A stretch of DNA of 9,762 bases, from the NCBI GenBank assembly GCA_017882055.1, contig JADGQE010000124.1, positions 1 through 9,762 of the forward strand, read 5' to 3'. Both the position numbers and the translations under genes were made by a program. Every line of letters begins with the position of its first letter. Position 1 is the stretch's first letter. This document shows positions 1-5,082 of this stretch, piece by piece. The notes under the pieces were generated by a model, which saw only the letters and a program-made list of their open reading frames with translations, had not been told where the DNA came from and ran no database searches. This stretch comes from Thermoflexales bacterium (GTDB taxonomy: Bacteria; Chloroflexota; Anaerolineae; Fen-1058).

Positions 1-76
1 CGTAGGCCAATGGTAGTTTCTTGACTGGCAAGCGCATGACTAACTCTTGAACCTGAGAATAAGCGATTGTTGGCAT
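1..76 (-). CDS. 5' end of a small hypothetical protein, cut by window edge
   Basis: Read leftwards, an ATG at 76-74 is preceded by a strong Shine-Dalgarno, GGAGGTG (bases 87-81), at normal spacing. The frame stays open for the 25 codons to the window edge, giving MPTIAYSQVQELVMRLPVKK and then LPLAY. I do not recognise it firmly. The short polar start with a predicted helix (SQVQELVMRLP) vaguely resembles small antitoxin-like proteins common in cyanobacteria and Chloroflexota, but that is a weak recollection. The insertion sequence ends at base 91, just upstream of the ribosome binding site. The gene's original promoter has therefore probably been separated from it, and any expression would have to come from the insertion sequence. 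Confidence 0.6.
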   Translation of the reverse strand, partial: MPTIAYSQVQELVMRLPVKKLPLAY

Positions 77-90
77 GATTCACCTCCTAC

Positions 91-120
91 TTTTTAGCCG
101 TAACCGAATAAGTCGCCTAT
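91..120 (+). repeat. Left terminal inverted repeat of the insertion sequence
   Basis: This is the inverted partner of 1822-1851, with one mismatch in 30. The core CCGTAACCGAATAAGTCGCC is perfect. It begins one base outside the Shine-Dalgarno region of the leftward gene at 1-76. Confidence 0.9.
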
Positions 121-185
121 TAGGGTTTTACCGCGTATACTGACCATCCCGCGCTATACATTCGTGCGGCTGTTCAGGAGACGCG

Positions 186-1199
186 ATGCGAAAAACGAAA
201 TCGTTCCAATCAGTCAGTCGTCAGTATTTCTATCCAGAGCTGAAGCGTTGTCCCCATTGTCGTCAACGGTTGCGCCTGTTGCAGGGCTTGTATCTTAAGA
301 AAACAATCCAAACTCTGGACGGCGTTCTTTGGCTAGGCGGTTATGCATCTCACTGTGTCAACCCGAAATGTCAGCACCGCCAGATACACTATCTTTCAAG
401 CCAGTTAGCCGCTTTGAGTTTACCCGGCGTGACGTATGGCCTGGATGTGATTGTGCGTGTGGGTTGGCGTCGCCAACACGATCATCGCACCATGGGTGAA
501 ATCGGTCAAGAGTTGCGCTCGGCCGGGATACAGATCACCGACCGCGAAGTGGAAAGACTCTGGGATTACTATCGTCTGCTCTTACGCGGTTTGACGCAAA
601 TCGATCTAGCTAAATTGCGCGAAGCCGAGAAAACCTACGGCGGTTTGATCTGGTCTGCCGACGGCTTGCAACCCGAGAGCGGCGAACCCCAGTTATGGGT
701 GGTGCGTGAAGTGTTGACGCGGACGATCGTGCACGCCGAATGGCTCTCTCAAGTTGATCAAGCGACTCTCCAAGCGTTCTTACAACCGGTGAAAGATCTG
801 GCTCTCAAGACATTGGCGACCGTGAGCGACCAGCAACGCGCCTTGGTTAAGGCGCTCAAAGCCACTTGGCACAAGCCGCATCAAGCTTGCCAATCTCACT
901 TCCTGCGTGATGCGGCCGCGCCCTTGATTGAGCAAGATCGAGCGCAAATGGTCGAAATCAAGGCAAAAATACGGGGAATTCGAGCCATTGAGCGGAAAAT
1001 TGAAGCGGCGTCGCCTCAGGATCGGAGTGCGATCATCGTCGGCACCTATGCGTTGGCGATTCGTCAAGGTCTTCGCTTTCGCAGTCGTGCGCCTCTGCAA
1101 TTAGGTGGGGTTCGCTTGTACGCCTTACTGGATGAAGTGACCTGCTCCATCCAGCGCTGTCTAAAAAAAGGGACGATGAGCGTCTGGCTCAACTGCTGA
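186..1199 (+). CDS. DDE transposase, first reading frame (zinc ribbon, HTH, first two Asp)
   Basis: The start ATG is preceded by AGGAG at 176-180 with a 5-base spacer. Read alone, the frame gives 337 residues. From the amino end there is a zinc-ribbon pattern (C22, C25, C57, C62), a likely helix-turn-helix at about 100-130, and two plausible catalytic aspartates: D159 in WSADG and D215 in TVSDQQ. A conserved-looking CQSH follows at 235-238. The expected third acidic residue is absent from this frame and sits in the next one, entered by a -1 slip at bases 1163-1169. Unshifted translation would end at 1197-1199 and lack the third catalytic residue, so the short product could be a DNA-binding regulator of transposition, as in other frameshifted insertion sequences. 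A TATACT -10-like box at 136-141 has no convincing -35 partner. Confidence 0.85.
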   Translation: MRKTKSFQSVSRQYFYPELKRCPHCRQRLRLLQGLYLKKTIQTLDGVLWLGGYASHCVNPKCQHRQIHYLSSQLAALSLPGVTYGLDVIVRVGWRRQHDHRTMGEIGQELRSAGIQITDREVERLWDYYRLLLRGLTQIDLAKLREAEKTYGGLIWSADGLQPESGEPQLWVVREVLTRTIVHAEWLSQVDQATLQAFLQPVKDLALKTLATVSDQQRALVKALKATWHKPHQACQSHFLRDAAAPLIEQDRAQMVEIKAKIRGIRAIERKIEAASPQDRSAIIVGTYALAIRQGLRFRSRAPLQLGGVRLYALLDEVTCSIQRCLKKGTMSVWLNC

Positions 1200-1825
1200 G
1201 CATCATCCAGTCCGTGCGGGATGAATTTCGCGTTTCGATGGAAGCGCTTCGTCAAGGTCAGCAATGGATGATTGATATCGCGCACATCTTGGATGCGCCC
1301 TTACCTGAGATCGATAGACTAAGACCTGCGGTTCATGCCCATCAAGGCGCGCGCATTCAACAACGACTCAATCGTTATCTCGCTAAATTGAAAAAACAAC
1401 GCGGGCTATCAGAATGGCTCATGAAGTTTCGACAACATTTGATTGGCATCACCGGTCGTTGGGGAAAGGACTTGTTTGTGTGCTATGACGTTGCGGGCGT
1501 TCCTCCAACCAACAATGCGCTCGAATCTCGATTTGGTCGCTTGCGTCGCGATCAGCGCCGAATCAGTGGCCGTCAGTTTAACACCGCGACTTTGTTGGAG
1601 GAGGGCCCCTATCTCATCTGGGAATGTGGCGATAGCGAAGCGCAGGTGTTGGCACGCTTACGGTGTGTGGCATCGAATCGAATGGATTACCAACGGCGTT
1701 ATAAAAACCTTCGCGCTGAACAAGAACGGCGGCGACTCATCTATCGCTTACAACATCATCAAACCCAAGTCTTCCGTGAGTTGGAAGCGCAATGGGCTGC
1801 GATTCATTTGGGCAAAAGCGTATAG
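1136..1825 (+). CDS. DDE transposase, second frame (third catalytic residue), made by -1 frameshift
   Basis: This frame is open from 1136 (after a stop at 1133) and overlaps the first frame by about 64 bases. Translation probably enters it by slipping at A-AAA-AAA (1163-1169), after which reading continues RDDERLAQLL and onward. The joined protein would be 546 residues: 328 from the first frame and 218 from this one. It contains NNALESRFGRLRRDQRR, where the glutamate at bases 1523-1525 is the likely third DDE residue, and a basic C-terminal helix. An internal GTG at 1214 could start a separate 203-residue product, but it lacks a convincing ribosome binding site, so fusion is the better reading. 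The alternative is an ordinary disabling frameshift mutation. Confidence 0.8.
   Translation, partial: SDLLHPALSKKRDDERLAQLLSIIQSVRDEFRVSMEALRQGQQWMIDIAHILDAPLPEIDRLRPAVHAHQGARIQQRLNRYLAKLKKQRGLSEWLMKFRQHLIGITGRWGKDLFVCYDVAGVPPTNNALESRFGRLRRDQRRISGRQFNTATLLEEGPYLIWECGDSEAQVLARLRCVASNRMDYQRRYKNLRAEQERRRLIYRLQHHQTQVFRELEAQWAAIHLGKSV
1163..1213 (+). promoter_or_regulatory. Probable programmed -1 frameshift site with downstream stem
   Basis: Seven A residues (1163-1169) lie in the exact X-XXY-YYZ phase (cta aaa aaa ggg) required for -1 slippage, within the overlap of the two transposase frames. Just downstream, GGAC (1171-1174) can pair with GTCC (1210-1213). Inside that, GCTCA (1187-1191) pairs with TGAGC (1197-1201) around a 5-base loop. 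The outer helix starts only one base after the slip site, shorter than the usual 5-9 bases, so its stimulatory role is uncertain. Confidence 0.7.
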
Positions 1826-1851
1826 GCGACTTATTCGGTTACGGGTAAAAA
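1822..1851 (-). repeat. Right terminal inverted repeat of the insertion sequence
   Basis: This is the inverted partner of 91-120. It contains the TAG stop of the transposase at 1823-1825, so the coding region runs into the transposon end. Confidence 0.9.
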
Positions 1852-1875
1852 CCGAGCCGTTAAAGAGTTGCTCGG
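1852..1875. repeat. Small hairpin filling the gap between insertion sequence and MITE
   Basis: CCGAGC at 1852-1857 and GCTCGG at 1870-1875 form a perfect 6-bp stem with a 12-base loop. The hairpin exactly occupies the space between the end of the insertion sequence (1851) and the first base of the next inverted repeat (1876). No T-tract follows, so it is not a convincing terminator. Confidence 0.45.
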
Positions 1876-2022
1876 CTAGCAGTCTGTCGGAGAGAACATA
1901 ACAACCGATCGTGAACCCAATTTTGGTGGGTATTTCGCTTCACGATCGATGTCTAAGCCCCACTTATGGCGTCAAAAAGCCAAGAAATAGGGATGAGAGT
2001 TTTCTCTCCGACAGACTGCTAG
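1876..2022. mobile_element. MITE-like palindromic element with 21-bp inverted ends
   Basis: CTAGCAGTCTGTCGGAGAGA at 1876-1895, with one further base, is perfectly inverted at 2002-2022. Inside, CGATCGTGAA (1906-1915) pairs with TTCACGATCG (1939-1948), capped by ACCCA/TGGGT (1915-1919 and 1927-1931). There is no credible gene inside. The outermost CTAG is itself a palindrome, so the true element may be 1880-2018 (139 bp) flanked by a 4-bp CTAG target duplication, the kind of YTAR target used by some IS5-like elements. It is non-autonomous and was presumably mobilised by a transposase elsewhere. The ends do not match those of the neighbouring insertion sequence. Confidence 0.75.
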
Positions 2023-2123
2023 ACTCATTTGCTGGACAGGTTGACCGTCAAGAGGTAAACTCGCAGAAGCTACGACAATCCTTAACTGTATTGGGTTCGG
2101 CCTTTCGTCAAACATCAGTGCTG

Positions 2124-2141
2124 TGCTATAATTTTGACACG
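2124..2141 (+). promoter_or_regulatory. Extended -10 promoter giving a leaderless or near-leaderless transcript
   Basis: TGCTATAAT at 2124-2132 is a perfect -10 box with the upstream TGn extension; no good -35 is visible. Expected initiation at about 2137-2139 is only 3-5 bases before the ATG at 2142, and no Shine-Dalgarno precedes that ATG. Both facts point to leaderless translation of the repair gene. Confidence 0.65.
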
Positions 2142-2894
2142 ATGAAAGCCGATTCGTCTGCATCGGGTACGCGTGCGCTCAAAGCCAAAGTACGCGCTGT
2201 GCATCACTTATTGATCAAAACCTATGGTCTGCCCGCCCGACCGGCGTGGGCCGGAACCGTAGCGCTGATCGATCAGTCAAACGCGCAAGTGGACTGGCAG
2301 CCGATCGATCCAGTTGACGAATTGATCAATACGATCCTGAGCCAGAACACCAACGATCTCAATCGCGATAAGGCCTATCGGGCGCTGCGATCGGCTCTGC
2401 CCACGTGGGCCGCCGTGCGCGACGCACCGACAGAAAAGATCATTGAGGCGATCAAGCCGGCGGGGTTGGCGAATCAAAAAGGTCCGCGCATTCAAAAAGT
2501 TCTACAGCGCATCACGGCCGAACGCGGCAAACTCAAGATCGATTTCTTGCGCAATTTGCCGGTGGACGAAGCGAAAGCGTGGCTGACTTCACTCGACGGC
2601 GTTGGGCCGAAGACCGCCTCGATTGTGCTGCTGTTTGCGCTGGGCAAACCGGCTTTTCCTGTCGATACGCACATCCACCGGGTGACGGGGCGCCTGGGGT
2701 TGATTCCGCTCGGGACGTCTGCCGACAAAGCGCATGAGATCCTGGAAGCGCTGGTGCCGCCCGAATGGTATCATCCGTTTCATCTGAATGTGATTCAGCA
2801 TGGCCGCCAGGTTTGCAAAGCGCAGCGGCCCGGGTGTGAAGTCTGTGTGCTTCAGAAACAGTGTGATTATTTTGCGGCGAGGAATCAAACATGA
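2142..2894 (+). CDS. nth: Endonuclease III-type DNA glycosylase/AP lyase, [4Fe-4S]
   Basis: This base-excision-repair enzyme removes oxidised pyrimidines and nicks abasic sites. The 250-residue protein carries the hallmarks of the HhH-GPD family. The helix-hairpin-helix LDGVGPKTAS (151-160) contains the catalytic lysine K157. The catalytic aspartate is D175 in VDTHIHRV. The C-terminal iron-sulfur loop is C225-X6-C232-X2-C235-X5-C241, the classic spacing. It is somewhat longer than E. coli Nth (211 aa) because of an amino-terminal extension of about 35 residues. I chose ATG 2142 because a strong -10 box lies just upstream. The in-frame GTG at 1911 falls inside the MITE and is spurious. The stop overlaps the next start as ATGA, so the two genes are coupled. 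The exact subfamily (pyrimidine-specific Nth or a broader Nth-like clade) cannot be settled by eye. Confidence 0.92.
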   Translation: MKADSSASGTRALKAKVRAVHHLLIKTYGLPARPAWAGTVALIDQSNAQVDWQPIDPVDELINTILSQNTNDLNRDKAYRALRSALPTWAAVRDAPTEKIIEAIKPAGLANQKGPRIQKVLQRITAERGKLKIDFLRNLPVDEAKAWLTSLDGVGPKTASIVLLFALGKPAFPVDTHIHRVTGRLGLIPLGTSADKAHEILEALVPPEWYHPFHLNVIQHGRQVCKAQRPGCEVCVLQKQCDYFAARNQT

Positions 2895-3526
2895 AAAGCG
2901 GTAAACGCCATACTCTCAGGCTGTTCTACGAGCGGTTTCACGCGCATCGCGCGATGTTCTTGATCGGATCGCTGATCTTTTTTGGACTCTACCTGGCGAT
3001 CAACTTTGTGCCCTTCCAGTTGAAAGAGATCCAATTCACCCTGGTGAGTTACGCCTGGATTCTGCTGGTGATCGGCTCGGCGGCGTTTTTGATTTTCTTG
3101 TATCGAACCGTCGCCAGCTATCTGCCGTACGTGCAGTGCACCGAGCGCAATCTGAAGATTCGGACGCCGTTCTATTCGATTGTCATTTCCTATAAGCGCA
3201 TTCAGGAGACGCGGCCCAATGCGTTGTTCGAGATTTTCAAAAAAGATGCCGTGTCTCGTAGCCAGGCCCATTTTCTGGAGAAGTTTGCAGGCCAGACGGT
3301 CGTGGTGGTGGACATGAATAGTTTTCCGATGTCGCTGCGCTGGATGAAATTCTGGATGGGCGACTTGATGTTCACGCCCGACGACCGCAGTCTGGTGCTG
3401 TGGGTGGGCGACTGGATGTCATTGAACCGGGAGCTGGCGGACTATCTCGATCGCTGGCGTGCGCATAAATCGGGCAAGCCCCGGCCGCCGGTCAGTGTCT
3501 ACAGCCAGATGAAGCGCGGCTCGTGA
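2891..3526 (+). CDS. Two-helix membrane protein, possibly PH-like cytoplasmic domain
   Basis: This is a 211-residue protein I do not recognise by name. Its ATG overlaps the stop of the repair gene (ATGA) and has GAGGAA at 2879-2884 six bases upstream, so it is clearly co-translated. After a basic amino end there are two hydrophobic helices, about 21-42 and 50-71, joined by a short polar hairpin. A soluble segment from about 80 onwards begins VQCTERNLKIRTPFYSIVIS and contains alternating beta-like stretches (TVVVVDMNSF, SLVLWVGDWM). Two membrane helices followed by a beta-rich domain resembles bacterial PH-domain membrane proteins, but I offer this only as a fold guess. The tail is basic and proline-rich (HKSGKPRPP). 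No catalytic motif is visible. A link to DNA repair is not implied by the operon alone. Confidence 0.8.
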   Translation: MKSGKRHTLRLFYERFHAHRAMFLIGSLIFFGLYLAINFVPFQLKEIQFTLVSYAWILLVIGSAAFLIFLYRTVASYLPYVQCTERNLKIRTPFYSIVISYKRIQETRPNALFEIFKKDAVSRSQAHFLEKFAGQTVVVVDMNSFPMSLRWMKFWMGDLMFTPDDRSLVLWVGDWMSLNRELADYLDRWRAHKSGKPRPPVSVYSQMKRGS

Positions 3527-3542
3527 CGGGCTGGCTGGCAGC

Positions 3543-3574
3543 AAAAAAGCCCCGTCTCCAACCGGAAACGGGGC
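3543..3574 (-). terminator. Rho-independent terminator for the leftward pilin gene
   Basis: GCCCCGT (3549-3555) pairs with ACGGGGC (3568-3574). One mismatch inward, TCC pairs with GGA around an AACC loop. On the minus strand the hairpin is followed by six T (plus-strand A run 3543-3548), the standard intrinsic terminator. Plus-strand transcripts from 3526 would meet the hairpin without a T-tract, so it probably ends the pilin message only. Confidence 0.85.
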
Positions 3575-3595
3575 GCGGCACATCTTTGGATTCGA

Positions 3596-3748
3596 TCAGA
3601 TTTGTACGTAGAGATTGGAAAAGACGTTGCCGATCGCTGGCCCGAGCAGAGCCAGAACGATGATCACCATCAGGGCCACCAAAACAAGAATTAAGGCATA
3701 CTCAATGATTCCTTGTCCCTCTTCGGACAGGTAGGTACAACATGTCAA
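3596..3748 (-). CDS. Flp-type (class III) pilin subunit, short
   Basis: Flp pilins are small type IVb prepilins processed by TadV-like peptidases and assembled into fimbriae by Tad machinery. Here the 50-residue frame contains EEGQGIIEYALILVLVALMV followed by a continuous hydrophobic helix and the tail LGPAIGNVFSNL. With cleavage after the first glycine (EEG|QGIIEY), Glu falls at +5 and Tyr at +6, the diagnostic Flp signature. The start is uncertain. An in-frame TTG (3748-3746) directly abuts the Shine-Dalgarno AAGGGGGTGA, too close for normal use. The ATG at 3743-3741 has ideal spacing but lies in another frame, reading MLYLPVRRGT and then stopping. Adding or removing one base near 3725-3731 would join that ATG to the pilin frame. 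No tad assembly genes are nearby, so this is an orphan subunit gene. Confidence 0.82.
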   Translation of the reverse strand: MTCCTYLSEEGQGIIEYALILVLVALMVIIVLALLGPAIGNVFSNLYVQI

Positions 3749-3849
3749 TCACCCCCTTTCTGTTTTGGATGTGAGTTTGAACCATCTGGGCCGTGCTAAA
3801 TAAACACACCCGTATTTCGATCGCATCGCCGAAGCGTTCATTGTTCCTT

Positions 3850-3879
3850 ATCATAGATTGAGTCGGTGGGTAGTGTCTA
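3850..3879 (-). promoter_or_regulatory. Sigma-70-type promoter for the pilin gene
   Basis: On the minus strand TAGACA (3879-3874) and TATGAT (3855-3850) are separated by 18 bases; each hexamer is one base from consensus. Initiation near 3843 gives a leader of about 95 bases before the pilin start. The -35 box overlaps the stop codon of the upstream hydrolase gene. Confidence 0.6.
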
Positions 3880-4761
3880 TCCCCCTTTGTTCCTATCGAT
3901 GTCAGGTTGGCTTTTGGAAATTGCCCCTGCCACTTTGTCTGCCAGCCAATTCTCAATATCGTAAAAAACGCTCTCCTTGCCCATTTCGTTGTGAATCTCG
4001 TGGTACAGGCCGTCATACTGCCGAAAGGCCGTTAACGTCTGCGGCGTTTTCGCTTGAAAAGCCTGCGCGCCGGCCGGCAGGCAAATGCGATCGTCGCTGC
4101 CGTGCAGCATCAACAGCGGCAATTTCCATTCGGATGCACTGGCGTAGAGCATTTGTCGGGCGGCTTCGACCTCGGTGGCAAGTCGGGGCGTACCGACGTG
4201 ATGTACCAGCGGATCGTGCGTATAGGTTTCGATGGCTTTGGTATCGTGCGTTAGATAATCATTCTGTATGCCGTTATCAAATTTCACAGTCGGCGCGACG
4301 CGGCTGAATACACGCGCCAGCGCACGCTTCCAGCCCGGAATCTCCAGCGCATCGCGTAAGGCCGTGCCGCTCGTGATGACGCCGGCCAGGCCGTCGGGAT
4401 AGCGCAGCGCATAAGCCAGGGTTAGCAATGATCCGAGACTGTGGCCCAGCAAAAAGAGCGGCGTATGGGGCAGCTGTTCGCGGATCAGGGCGACCATACG
4501 GCCCACATCGTCGACGAAGCGATCGAACCGCTCAACATGGCCGCGCGGTCCGCCCGATCGGCCGTGCCCGCGCAGATCGAAGCCGTACAACGTGTAACCG
4601 CGCGGCACAAAGTAATCCGTATAGTTGTGATAGCGGCTGCTGTGTTCGCCCAGCCCATGAACGATCAAAATAGCCGCCTTCGGTGTTCCATCGGCCGCCC
4701 ACACTTGATGATAGATTTCGAGGCCGTCGCTGGCCGTAAATTTGCCTTCGCTATGTTGCAT
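3877..4761 (-). CDS. Alpha/beta hydrolase, monoacylglycerol-lipase-like
   Basis: This is a predicted cytoplasmic serine hydrolase of the monoacylglycerol lipase/lysophospholipase family (Hydrolase_4 type), likely cleaving monoacylglycerols or similar esters. The 294-residue protein shows the oxyanion-side motif HGLGEH (35-40), FDLRGHGRSGG (61-71), and the nucleophile elbow GHSLG (106-110) with Ser108. The acid is probably Asp224 in HGSDDRI and the base His254 in DGLYHEIHNE. All triad residues and family landmarks are present, so it should be active. No signal peptide or membrane helix is seen. I chose ATG 4761 because GGAGGT lies about eight bases upstream (4773-4768) and homology begins there; the in-frame ATG at 4866 lies inside a hairpin-rich leader. 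The true substrate is not readable from sequence. Confidence 0.9.
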   Translation of the reverse strand: MQHSEGKFTASDGLEIYHQVWAADGTPKAAILIVHGLGEHSSRYHNYTDYFVPRGYTLYGFDLRGHGRSGGPRGHVERFDRFVDDVGRMVALIREQLPHTPLFLLGHSLGSLLTLAYALRYPDGLAGVITSGTALRDALEIPGWKRALARVFSRVAPTVKFDNGIQNDYLTHDTKAIETYTHDPLVHHVGTPRLATEVEAARQMLYASASEWKLPLLMLHGSDDRICLPAGAQAFQAKTPQTLTAFRQYDGLYHEIHNEMGKESVFYDIENWLADKVAGAISKSQPDIDRNKGG

Positions 4762-4792
4762 GGACGTAACCTCCAGTGTCGTAATCTTACTT

Positions 4793-4983
4793 GGTACTTG
4801 TTTACCGTCTTGGCGATTGCGTCTGGCGGCCCACCCACTCGTCACAAGCGAGTGGGACATGGGCAAATCGCAGCAACGATTACACCAAGCCGACCTGCGT
4901 CGGCTGGAAATTTAATCCGCGTAGGCGGATTTCGCGTTTCTGTTGCAGCGACTTATAGTCGCCGAACGCGGTAAACAATTACC
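4793..4983 (-). ncRNA. Structured leader or composite palindromic repeat (five-helix fold)
   Basis: Outer arms 4793-4807 and 4969-4983 pair at 14 of 15 positions, enclosing several helices. The strongest is 4829-4841 with 4849-4864, 13 bp with a 3-base bulge, extended by 4813-4818 with 4866-4871. Others are AGCCGAC/GTCGGCT (4888-4894 with 4899-4905), AATCCGC/GCGGATT (4914-4920 with 4925-4931) and GCGACT/AGTCGC (4948-4953 with 4957-4962), the last nested inside CGCGTT/AACGCG (4933-4938 with 4965-4970). Each outer arm is also self-complementary (GGTA...TACC), so the ends could refold. The predicted start of the hydrolase transcript (about 4984) coincides with the first arm, as expected for a 5' leader RNA. 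The alternative is a REP/BIME-like mobile repeat; clusters of such short palindromes are familiar in Chloroflexota and cyanobacteria. No known riboswitch core was recognised. Confidence 0.6.
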
Positions 4984-4990
4984 TTACTGC

Positions 4991-5020
4991 ATTATAGTCC
5001 GAGTTGAACGAAGCCGCCAA
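4991..5020 (-). promoter_or_regulatory. Promoter for the hydrolase gene
   Basis: On the minus strand TTGGCG (5020-5015) and a perfect TATAAT (4996-4991) are spaced by 18 bases. Initiation near 4984 would give a leader of about 220 bases that starts exactly at the outer arm of the hairpin cluster. Confidence 0.55.
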
Positions 5021-5026
5021 GGCACA

Positions 5027-5055
5027 TTGCAGCCTATTGATCGATCACGTATAAT
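5027..5055 (+). promoter_or_regulatory. Promoter for the CDF transporter gene
   Basis: TTGCAG (5027-5032) and TATAAT (5050-5055) are spaced by 17 bases, with initiation near 5062. It is back to back with the leftward promoter: the two -35 boxes are only six bases apart, so the two polymerases would compete for the site. Confidence 0.6.
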
Positions 5056-5082
5056 CGCAGCAGTTTTCGCCAGGGATCATCC

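Larger units (their letters stand above)
91..1851 (+). mobile_element. Insertion sequence with 30-bp inverted ends and a two-frame DDE transposase
   Basis: The ends are inverted repeats: 91-120 and 1822-1851 match at 29 of 30 positions (the exception is base 97 against 1845), with a perfect 23-bp core at 98-120 and 1822-1844. Between them lies only the transposase, in two overlapping frames. The stop codon of the second frame (1823-1825) lies inside the right inverted repeat, so the unit is compact and looks intact. I see no direct repeat in the bases flanking the two ends (cctac on the left, ccgag on the right). Either no target duplication is made, or one copy has been lost by rearrangement. 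I cannot place it in an IS family with confidence. The architecture (zinc ribbon, HTH, DDE with an NNALE-type third motif) recalls MULE/ISNCY-like elements. Confidence 0.85.

Noticed and set aside
1443..1901. Second open frame overlapping the transposase
   Set aside because: It runs in a different frame through the conserved NNALESRFG region of the transposase and ends in the MITE; it is a shadow.
1911..2141. An amino-terminal extension of the DNA glycosylase from GTG 1911
   Set aside because: The extension runs through the right half of the MITE and upstream of a strong promoter; the 77 extra residues look non-coding and match no family part.
3858..4307. Plus-strand open frame over the hydrolase C-terminal half
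   Set aside because: It is antisense to a well-supported serine hydrolase and shows no protein-like features.
4762..4866. A longer hydrolase starting at the minus-strand ATG 4866
   Set aside because: The extra 35 residues are a translation of a hairpin; the Shine-Dalgarno and the family homology both point to ATG 4761.
4793..4983. A known riboswitch such as cobalamin, suggested by size
   Set aside because: The conserved core sequences of cobalamin, TPP, SAM, FMN or T-box elements were not found on either strand.
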